Shown here piece by piece: positions 58,003 through 64,000 of a stretch of 64,000 nucleotides of DNA (positions within the stretch are counted from its first letter, which is position 1; each line of letters starts with the position of its first letter). A program made the translations under genes and the position numbers. Under the pieces are notes generated by a model. That model ran no database searches. It saw nothing but the letters and a program-made list of their open reading frames with translations, and had not been told where the DNA came from. Where the stretch lies: assembly GCF_018881715.1 (NCBI RefSeq), contig NZ_JACVPW010000013.1, positions 1 through 64,000 of the forward strand, written 5' to 3'. The DNA comes from Polynucleobacter parvulilacunae (lineage in GTDB: Bacteria > Pseudomonadota > Gammaproteobacteria > Burkholderiales > Burkholderiaceae).

Positions 58003-58377
58003 TTAATTCTGGACAAATGGTTCTGCGCCTGCAAACAAATGTGGCAACTTGCCGGACTTCATTTCTGCTGTTTGGCAGAAATCAGCAAGACGTACACCTG
58101 CTTTGATGTTGAATAGCATTGCTTTATTGCCCAACACTACAAGGTCGTAACCAGAGTTCGTATTTTTATAACGCAAGCTGCCTGGCAATGAAGTTTGGCG
58201 CTCTAAATCATAAGACTTAGATTCCCAAGTTAAGCGAACATTTTCAGTAGAGCCGGTAGTTTTGAACTGCTTGCTTTCCTGACAGGTCCATGTAACTACT
58301 TCTTCATTAGCGCTAACATTTGCGGTGCCCAAAAGGCTTGCAAGTGCCAAGCTAATAGCGAGAAGGTTTTTCTTCAT
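58003..58377 (-). CDS. Small secreted protein of unknown function
   Basis: A 124-residue exported protein. Residues 1-23 are a signal peptide (LLAISLALASLLGTANVSA) and the mature part has two cysteines (WTCQES and DFCQTA) that could pair. The SGYDLVVLGNKAML and AGVRLADFC pattern recalls MliC-type lysozyme inhibitors only weakly, so I do not assign it. It follows mdh on the same strand with an 11-base gap and may be cotranscribed. Confidence 0.7.
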   Translation of the reverse strand: MKKNLLAISLALASLLGTANVSANEEVVTWTCQESKQFKTTGSTENVRLTWESKSYDLERQTSLPGSLRYKNTNSGYDLVVLGNKAMLFNIKAGVRLADFCQTAEMKSGKLPHLFAGAEPFVQN

Positions 58378-58388
58378 CTGTGTTGTCC

Positions 58389-59378
58389 TTATGAGAGCAA
58401 GTGCTTAACGCCAGCTTGCTCTTCGAGTAATTCATTCAATGTGTGTGTCATGCGCTCACGTGAGAATGCATCGATCTCTAAACCTTCGATCATTTTGTAT
58501 TCGCCGTTTTCGCAAACCACTGGGAAGCCATAAATAACTTCAGCAGGAATCTCGTACTCACCTTTAGAAGGGATGCCCATCGTTACCCACTTGCCGTTAG
58601 TGCCAAGAACCCAGTCATGAATATGATCAATTGCTGCATTCGCTGCAGAAGCTGCAGAAGAAAGGCCGCGAGCTTCAATGATGGCTGCACCACGCTTACC
58701 AACAGTAGGAATGAATACATCTTTGTTCCATGCTGCATCGTTGATAGAGTCTTTTACTGACTTGCCATCGATTGTTGCGAAGCGATAGTCAGGGTACATA
58801 GTTGGGCTGTGGTTACCCCATACAACCAATTTCTCAATATCAGCAACAGGCTTGTTTAACTTGCTAGCCAATTGTGAGAGAGCGCGGTTGTGATCGAGAC
58901 GCAACATTGCTGTGAAGTTCTTCGCAGGAATATCTGGAGCAGATTTCATCGCGATGTAAGCATTGGTGTTTGCTGGGTTACCAACAACCAATACTTTTAC
59001 AGTCTTCTTAGCAACTGCATTCAATGCTTTGCCTTGAGCTGTGAAAATTTGTGCATTAGCGGAGAGTAAATCTTTACGCTCCATGCCAGGACCACGTGGG
59101 CGTGCACCAACCAAAAGGGCAACGTCGATGTCTTTAAATGCAGTCATTGGATCGGAGTGCGCTGTCATGCCAGCCAACAATGGGAATGCACAGTCTTCCA
59201 ATTCCATCATCACGCCAGTTAAGGCCTTTTGCGCTTTTTCATCTGGAATTTCAAGTAATTGCAGGATTACGGGCTGATCTTTGCCCAAAAGGTCGCCATT
59301 GGCGATACGGAATAAAAGGGAATATCCGATTTGACCGGCTGCACCGGTTACGGCGACACGCATTGGGGCTTTTGCCAT
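58389..59378 (-). CDS. mdh: Malate dehydrogenase
   Basis: TCA-cycle enzyme oxidising malate to oxaloacetate with NAD. The 329-residue protein has [18 protein letters not shown] at the N-terminus, the catalytic arginines in [16 protein letters not shown] and [12 protein letters not shown], and the catalytic His in [12 protein letters not shown]. It is divergent from a GntR regulator that is followed by sdhCDAB, so TCA genes cluster here. Confidence 0.97.
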   Translation of the reverse strand: MAKAPMRVAVTGAAGQIGYSLLFRIANGDLLGKDQPVILQLLEIPDEKAQKALTGVMMELEDCAFPLLAGMTAHSDPMTAFKDIDVALLVGARPRGPGMERKDLLSANAQIFTAQGKALNAVAKKTVKVLVVGNPANTNAYIAMKSAPDIPAKNFTAMLRLDHNRALSQLASKLNKPVADIEKLVVWGNHSPTMYPDYRFATIDGKSVKDSINDAAWNKDVFIPTVGKRGAAIIEARGLSSAASAANAAIDHIHDWVLGTNGKWVTMGIPSKGEYEIPAEVIYGFPVVCENGEYKMIEGLEIDAFSRERMTHTLNELLEEQAGVKHLLS

Positions 59379-59451
59379 TACTAATAACTCCAGAAGAAGG
59401 TTAAGAGGGTTAAGAAGGTAAATTAATGAAAACTTTTCTATTATCCATTCA

Positions 59452-59481
59452 AGTGTAGGGACTTTAGCTTTACACTGTCAA
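59452..59481 (-). promoter_or_regulatory. Candidate sigma-70 promoter of mdh
   Basis: TTGACA (59481-59476), an 18-base spacer and TACACT (59457-59452) on the minus strand. The -35 is a perfect consensus match. Confidence 0.5.
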
Positions 59482-59497
59482 TGATGTCTTATATAAG
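59469..59497 (+). promoter_or_regulatory. Candidate sigma-70 promoter of the GntR gene
   Basis: TTTACA (59469-59474), a 17-base spacer and TATAAG (59492-59497). The -10 box lies inside the palindrome below, so bound repressor would block it. Confidence 0.5.
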
Positions 59498-59499
59498 AC
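59486..59499. promoter_or_regulatory. Perfect palindrome, likely GntR-family operator
   Basis: GTCTTATATAAGAC is a perfect 14-bp palindrome between the divergent mdh and gntR promoters. It overlaps the gntR -10 box and lies 5 bases from the mdh -35 box. GTCT...AGAC fits the general shape of HutC-subfamily operators. Confidence 0.6.
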
Positions 59500-59545
59500 T
59501 AGAATTATCAAGAATTTTATCTAATTGACGCGGTCTGGAGTTAAT

Positions 59546-60283
59546 TTGTCTGATGTGACTTTGCCTGTTGCCTCATTTAGCCCTCTGTATGAACAGATTA
59601 AGGCGATGATTTTGGCTAGTTTGCAAGCCTCGGAATGGCTTCCGGGGGAGGCTATTCCTAGTGAAATGGAGCTTGCAGCCCGTTATGCCGTCAGCCAAGG
59701 CACGGTCCGTAAGGCTATCGATGAGCTTGCTGCCCAAAACCTCCTAGTTCGTCGCCAGGGTAAGGGCACTTTTGTTGCCACCCATCAAGAGGACGACTGG
59801 CAATACCGTTTTTTACGATTAGCCCCGGATTCTGGTGAGAAATTCCACCTTACTAATCAATTTTTGACCTGCGAAACGACTAAAGCTACCCCTTATGTGG
59901 CCGAACTGCTTAAATTAAAGGCAGGTGACCCCATTATTCATATTGATCGTATTCAGAGTTTTGCGGGCAAACCTATTGTTTTTGAAGAGATTTTTCTGCC
60001 GGGTACCCGTTTTAAGGGCTTGGATCTTGAGGCGCTCAATGATTGGCATGGCCCTATGTATGCCTTTTATGAGGGGCAATACGCTACCCACATGGTGCGT
60101 GCAGAGGAAAAAATTAAGGCTGTTGCTGCTGATGAGGCTTTGGCCAAACACCTCCATCTAAAAGATGGGGCACCACTACTTTCTGTAGAGCGGGTGGCAT
60201 TTACCTACGGGAATAAACCAGTAGAAATTCGGCACGCTAGGTATGACACTTTAGAGCAGCATTACGAGAACAAATTGAACTAA
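59546..60283 (+). CDS. GntR-family (HutC subfamily) transcriptional regulator
   Basis: A 245-residue regulator. The N-terminal winged helix reads PLYEQIKAMILASL and ELAARYAVSQGTVRKAIDELAAQ (about 10-75), and the C-terminal UTRA effector domain spans about 90-240 (HIDRIQSFAGKPIVFEEIFLP). The preferred start is the TTG at 59546, five bases after a GGAG site; an upstream TTG at 59525 is also in frame. It precedes sdhC by 144 bases and diverges from mdh, so TCA-cycle control is likely. Effector unknown. Confidence 0.9.
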   Translation: MSDVTLPVASFSPLYEQIKAMILASLQASEWLPGEAIPSEMELAARYAVSQGTVRKAIDELAAQNLLVRRQGKGTFVATHQEDDWQYRFLRLAPDSGEKFHLTNQFLTCETTKATPYVAELLKLKAGDPIIHIDRIQSFAGKPIVFEEIFLPGTRFKGLDLEALNDWHGPMYAFYEGQYATHMVRAEEKIKAVAADEALAKHLHLKDGAPLLSVERVAFTYGNKPVEIRHARYDTLEQHYENKLN

Positions 60284-60427
60284 CTTTAATAAACGCTAAA
60301 TCAGTAAAAACCAGTAATTCACCCCTTTAAACGCTAAAAAATCCCCACCACCCCTAAGGTTTCCAATAGAATATGTTGCGATACAACAAAACCACACTGA
60401 ACCTCCACCTAAAGATAGAGATTACCC

Positions 60428-60847
60428 ATGGTTGATTCACAGCAAAACGTAAAAAAAGATAGACCGGTTTATAAAAATATTGGTCTTGCGCAATTGATTA
60501 AGTACCGCCTTCCTTGGGCCGGTAAAGTTTCAATTCTTCATCGTATTAGCGGAGCAGCACTGTTTTTAATGTTGCCTTTCTTGCTATATCTCTTGGATCA
60601 AAGTCTTGCTTCAGAAGTGAGCTATCAAAAGTTCCAGGCAATCACTGGTCACGTTCTAGTGAAAATTATTTGCCTTGGTTTGATCTGGTCCTTCTTGCAC
60701 CATTTCTGCGCCGGTATTCGCTATCTCCTCTTGGATTTAGAGATCGGCGTTGAAAAGGTTGATGCAAACCGCTCAGCGATTTTTGTATTTTTCTTGGGTC
60801 TCGCTTTGACTGCGGTTGTTGGTCTCAAATTATTCGGCTTGTACTAA
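60428..60847 (+). CDS. sdhC: Succinate dehydrogenase cytochrome b556 subunit
   Basis: A 139-residue membrane anchor with three transmembrane helices and the heme/quinone signature SILHRISGAALFL and LHHFCAGIRYLLLD. First gene of sdhCDABE, the complex II operon that links the TCA cycle to the quinone pool. Confidence 0.95.
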   Translation: MVDSQQNVKKDRPVYKNIGLAQLIKYRLPWAGKVSILHRISGAALFLMLPFLLYLLDQSLASEVSYQKFQAITGHVLVKIICLGLIWSFLHHFCAGIRYLLLDLEIGVEKVDANRSAIFVFFLGLALTAVVGLKLFGLY

Positions 60848-60871
60848 GCGCACATCATTTAAGGAAATTTC

Positions 60872-61237
60872 ATGCCTATTTATCAAATTGGACCAAAGCG
60901 CTTAGTTGTAGGCGCGCACTACGGACTTAAAGAATGGATCATCCAACGCGTTACTGCGATTGTGATGGTGGTATTCACAGTTGTTTTGTTAGTTGACTAT
61001 TGCGTTACCGGTAGCGCAACTTATGAAGGTTGGGCTGCTTTGTTTAGCAACCAATTCATGAAGTTATTGACGCTATTGGCATTCATTAGCTTGTTCTATC
61101 ACGCATGGATTGGTATCCGTGACATCTGGATGGACTACATCAAGCCTGTCAGCATTCGTTTGACACTTCAAGTGTTGACCGTTCTGTATCTCGTAGCCTG
61201 TGCGGCCTATGCCGTTCAAATTTTGTGGAAAGTGTAA
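60872..61237 (+). CDS. sdhD: Succinate dehydrogenase membrane anchor subunit
   Basis: A 121-residue three-helix subunit with the family segment GAHYGLKEWIIQRVTAIVM and the heme-ligand histidine in FYHAWIGIRDIWMDYI. It sits 24 bases after sdhC and 4 bases before sdhA. Confidence 0.94.
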   Translation: MPIYQIGPKRLVVGAHYGLKEWIIQRVTAIVMVVFTVVLLVDYCVTGSATYEGWAALFSNQFMKLLTLLAFISLFYHAWIGIRDIWMDYIKPVSIRLTLQVLTVLYLVACAAYAVQILWKV

Positions 61238-61241
61238 TTCG

Positions 61242-63020
61242 ATGACTGCGATTAAAAAATCATTGCCACGCCGCCGTTTTGATGCGGTGATTATTGGAGC
61301 AGGTGGTTCAGGTATGCGTGCATCATTGCAGTTGGCTGAAGCCGGCTTGAATGTTGCTGTGCTGACTAAAGTTTTCCCAACACGTTCACATACTGTTGCT
61401 GCACAAGGTGGTATCGGTGCTTCATTGGGCAATATGAGTGAAGACAATTGGCACTATCACTTTTACGACACCATTAAAGGTTCCGACTGGTTAGGTGACC
61501 AGGACGTGATCGAATTTATGTGCCGCGAAGCTCCAAAAGTTGTTTATGAGCTAGAGCACTTTGGTATGCCGTTTGACCGCAACCCAGATGGCACCATTTA
61601 TCAGCGTCCATTTGGTGGCCACACTGCAAACTACGGTGAGAAGCCAGTACAACGTGCTTGTGCTGCTGCTGACCGTACTGGTCATGCAATGTTGCACACT
61701 TTGTATCAGCGCAACGTACGCGCAAAGACTAATTTCTTTGTTGAGTGGTTAGCCCTCGACTTAATTCGTGATGATACTGGTGACGTTGTTGGTGTTACCG
61801 CTCTCGAAATGGAAACAGGTCAGGTTTACATCTTGGAAGCCAAGATTGTGATGTTGGCTACTGGTGGTGCAGGCCGTATTTGGGATGCATCAACAAACGC
61901 ATTTATTAATACCGGTGACGGTATGGGCTTAGCTGCTCGCGCAGGCATTCCATTGGAAGATATGGAATTCTGGCAATTCCACCCAACTGGCGTAGCTGGT
62001 GCGGGTGTGTTGTTGACAGAAGGTTGCCGCGGTGAAGGCGGTATCTTGCGCAATAAAGATGGTGAGCGTTTCATGGAACGTTATGCGCCAACACTAAAAG
62101 ATTTGGCTCCACGCGATTTCGTATCTCGCTCAATGGACCAAGAGATTAAAGAAGGGCGCGGTTGTGGTCCTAACGGTGACTATGTTGTGCTCGATTTGAC
62201 ACACATTGGCGCCGACACCATCATGAAGCGTTTGCCTTCTGTTTATGAGATCGGCATTAACTTTGCTAACGTTGACGTTACTAAAGAGCCAATCCCAGTT
62301 GTGCCAACCATTCACTATCAGATGGGCGGTATTCCTACCAACATCAATGGTCAAGTAGTTGTACCCGCAAATGGTATTAATAATGAAATCGTGAATGGCT
62401 TGTATGCCATCGGCGAGTGCTCATGCGTATCAGTGCATGGTGCAAACCGTTTGGGCACTAACTCATTGCTCGACCTCTTAGTATTCGGTCGTGCAGCTGG
62501 TAATCATATTGTTGGTCTTGACCTTAAGAATCGCGAATTCAAACCATTGCCTGCCAATGCTGGTGAGCAAACATTGGAGCGTATTGCGAAGTTGGATAAC
62601 TCTACTTCTGGTGAATACGCACAAGACGTTGCTAACGACATTCGTAAGTGCATGCAGAAATACGCTGGTGTATTCCGCAATCAAGAGTTGATGGACGAAG
62701 GTGTTCGTCAAATGGCTAAATTGACAGAGCGCGCTAAGCACTTATGGGTTAAAGACAAATCCGAAATTTTCAATACAGCCCGTATTGAAGCTTTGGAAGT
62801 GGCTAACTTGGTTGAGACTGCAAACGCAACCATGATTTCTGCAGCGGCTCGTAAAGAAAGTCGTGGCGCTCATTCACATGATGACCATCCTCATCGTGAT
62901 GATGAGAACTGGATGAAGCATACCCTTTGGTATAGCGAGGGCAATAAGCTTGCTTACAAGCCGGTTATTTTGAAGCCTTTAACAGTTGACTCCTTCCCAC
63001 CTAAAGAACGTACTTTCTAA
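61242..63020 (+). CDS. sdhA: Succinate dehydrogenase flavoprotein subunit
   Basis: A 592-residue catalytic subunit oxidising succinate to fumarate. FAD-binding GAGGSGMRASLQLAEAG, the covalent-flavin histidine in RSHTVAAQGG, the substrate-site HPTG and R of the C-terminal half, and ANRLGTNSLLDLLVFG are visible. A longer frame from 61200 overlapping sdhD is rejected. Confidence 0.97.
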   Translation: MTAIKKSLPRRRFDAVIIGAGGSGMRASLQLAEAGLNVAVLTKVFPTRSHTVAAQGGIGASLGNMSEDNWHYHFYDTIKGSDWLGDQDVIEFMCREAPKVVYELEHFGMPFDRNPDGTIYQRPFGGHTANYGEKPVQRACAAADRTGHAMLHTLYQRNVRAKTNFFVEWLALDLIRDDTGDVVGVTALEMETGQVYILEAKIVMLATGGAGRIWDASTNAFINTGDGMGLAARAGIPLEDMEFWQFHPTGVAGAGVLLTEGCRGEGGILRNKDGERFMERYAPTLKDLAPRDFVSRSMDQEIKEGRGCGPNGDYVVLDLTHIGADTIMKRLPSVYEIGINFANVDVTKEPIPVVPTIHYQMGGIPTNINGQVVVPANGINNEIVNGLYAIGECSCVSVHGANRLGTNSLLDLLVFGRAAGNHIVGLDLKNREFKPLPANAGEQTLERIAKLDNSTSGEYAQDVANDIRKCMQKYAGVFRNQELMDEGVRQMAKLTERAKHLWVKDKSEIFNTARIEALEVANLVETANATMISAAARKESRGAHSHDDHPHRDDENWMKHTLWYSEGNKLAYKPVILKPLTVDSFPPKERTF

Positions 63021-63037
63021 GCGAAGAGAAATAGAAA

Positions 63038-63742
63038 ATGAGTGATATCCGTATATTCGAAATTTACCGCTACGATCCAGATGTCGATGCAGCTCCACGC
63101 ATGGAACGTTATGAGTTAGAACTCACTGGTGAGCGTATGTTGTTGGACGCTTTGATTTCCTTGAAGAAGCAAGACGAAACGATTTCTTATCGTCGTTCAT
63201 GCCGTGAAGGTGTGTGCGGTTCAGATGCAATGAACATCAACGGTAAAAACGGTTTGGCTTGTTTGACCAATATGTTGACTTTGCCTAAGGTCATCACATT
63301 GCGCCCATTACCTGGCTTGCCAGTTGTGCGTGATTTGATCGTCGACATGACTTTGTTCTTCAAACAATATTTGTCTATCAAGCCTTACTTGGTAAACGAC
63401 AATCCACCTCCTGAAAAAGAGCGTCTCCAGAGCCCTGAAGAGCGTGAAGAGTTGAATGGTTTGTATGAGTGCATCTTGTGCGCCTCATGCTCCACTTCAT
63501 GCCCATCTTTCTGGTGGAATCCAGACAAGTTTGTTGGCCCAGCTGGTTTGTTACAGGCCTATCGCTTTATTGCCGATAGCCGTGACGAAGAAACTTCTCA
63601 GCGCTTGGATAACTTAGAAGATCCGTACCGCTTGTTCCGTTGCCACACCATCATGAATTGCGTGGACGTATGTCCTAAGCACTTGAATCCAACGAAGGCT
63701 ATTGGCAAGATCAAGGAGTTGATGGTTCGTAGGGCAGTATGA
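63038..63742 (+). CDS. sdhB: Succinate dehydrogenase iron-sulfur subunit
   Basis: A 234-residue electron-transfer subunit. The 2Fe-2S cluster is held by [11 protein letters not shown] and the following Cys of NGLAC. The 4Fe-4S and 3Fe-4S sites are in [12 protein letters not shown] and [17 protein letters not shown]. It overlaps sdhE by 4 bases. Confidence 0.97.
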   Translation: MSDIRIFEIYRYDPDVDAAPRMERYELELTGERMLLDALISLKKQDETISYRRSCREGVCGSDAMNINGKNGLACLTNMLTLPKVITLRPLPGLPVVRDLIVDMTLFFKQYLSIKPYLVNDNPPPEKERLQSPEEREELNGLYECILCASCSTSCPSFWWNPDKFVGPAGLLQAYRFIADSRDEETSQRLDNLEDPYRLFRCHTIMNCVDVCPKHLNPTKAIGKIKELMVRRAV

Positions 63743-64000
63743 CCCTCGGCAATGCAGAGTTATATCGTTTAAAGAGTGATGCTCGCAGGGGCTTGCTAGA
63801 GAATGATTTAATTCTGCAGCGTTTCTTTGAGCGTTATGGCTCTCAGTTAAGCGCAGAAGATGGAAATGTTTTAAGCCAGTTATTAGCTTTAGATGACAAC
63901 GACCTAATGGATTTGTTGATAGGTCGCAAAGATTCTGTGGAAAGTCTGGAGAAAGAGATGCAAACAGACTCTTTCAAGATAGTCTTACAAAGGCTGAGAG
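63739..64000 (+). CDS. sdhE: Succinate dehydrogenase assembly factor SdhE, partial (3' end beyond window)
   Basis: The ATG at 63739 overlaps the sdhB stop (ATGA). The first 87 codons are visible and open to the window end. They start [25 protein letters not shown]-type and hold the conserved RGLLENDL (RGxxE) motif followed by FFERYG and an acidic [13 protein letters not shown] helix. SdhE family proteins promote covalent flavinylation of SdhA. Nothing in the frame is broken; only the C-terminus is missing. Confidence 0.85.
   Translation, partial: MTLGNAELYRLKSDARRGLLENDLILQRFFERYGSQLSAEDGNVLSQLLALDDNDLMDLLIGRKDSVESLEKEMQTDSFKIVLQRLR

Noticed and set aside
61200-61241. Longer sdhA frame beginning inside sdhD
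   Set aside because: The extension overlaps sdhD and lacks family similarity; the ATG at 61242 fits SdhA N-termini.
1-64000. CRISPR arrays, prophage, integron or secretion-island signals
   Set aside because: No regularly spaced repeats, phage structural genes, integrase or cargo clusters were seen; apart from the IS edge the window is housekeeping chromosome.

Overview
The window most likely comes from a free-living freshwater betaproteobacterium of the Burkholderiaceae, close to Polynucleobacter. This rests on protein similarity and gene order recalled from knowledge, not on a database search. Pointers are a DUF2863 protein, a phasin, adjacent bpt and aat genes, a dihydrolipoyl dehydrogenase with its own lipoyl domain, a two-lipoyl AceF, the gntR-sdhCDABE cluster beside mdh, and moderate G+C. 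Most of the window is compact housekeeping chromosome. No rRNA, tRNA, CRISPR array or prophage was seen.

Layout. 1-95 is the edge of an IS30-like element whose transposase runs off the left end. 392-3709 is a repeat-rich autotransporter adhesin. 3833-7556 holds tal, rpiA, an unassigned small RNA candidate, yggX and argA. 7610-11659 is hrpA. 11731-16324 is a tight run of envelope-type genes (beta-propeller, polysaccharide deacetylase, sterol desaturase-like hydroxylase, EI24 membrane protein) ending in a CinA-like protein. 16530-21382 is glnA-glnL-glnG-xth. 21471-27531 is a three-gene RND efflux operon. 27620-34783 on the minus strand holds a DUF4239 protein, prlC, folD, and a FixJ-type two-component pair. 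34988-41107 is the pyruvate dehydrogenase operon aceE-aceF-lpdA. 41210-57907 mixes a phasin, an EamA transporter, a D,D-peptidase, an IclR regulator, pyrD, bpt-aat, a Nudix protein, pabBC, a cyclophilin, a DsbA-like isomerase, rarA, 3-hydroxybutyryl-CoA dehydrogenase, a GST, an aminotransferase, yaaA and a DUF2863 gene. 58003-64000 holds a small secreted protein, mdh, a GntR regulator and sdhCDAB with a partial sdhE.

The most unusual signal is in nitrogen control. The glnG (NtrC) product keeps its receiver, Walker A motif and Fis-type DNA-binding domain. However, the sigma-54 contact loop reads GAFPGA instead of GAFTGA, and the Walker B motif reads FLGE instead of FLDE. Two near-consensus NtrC operators sit upstream of glnA. 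A perfect UUCG-loop intrinsic terminator is embedded in codons 12-20 of glnL. Together these suggest a rewired NtrBC circuit that may no longer activate sigma-54 promoters.

Other structure outside the genes includes a promoter-to-terminator small RNA candidate at 5648-5805 and a 31-bp imperfect palindrome just upstream of the aceE promoter. A perfect palindrome lies between the mdh and gntR promoters. Two 11-bp tandem arrays begin at stop codons, and an 8-bp tandem array lies in another intergenic gap.
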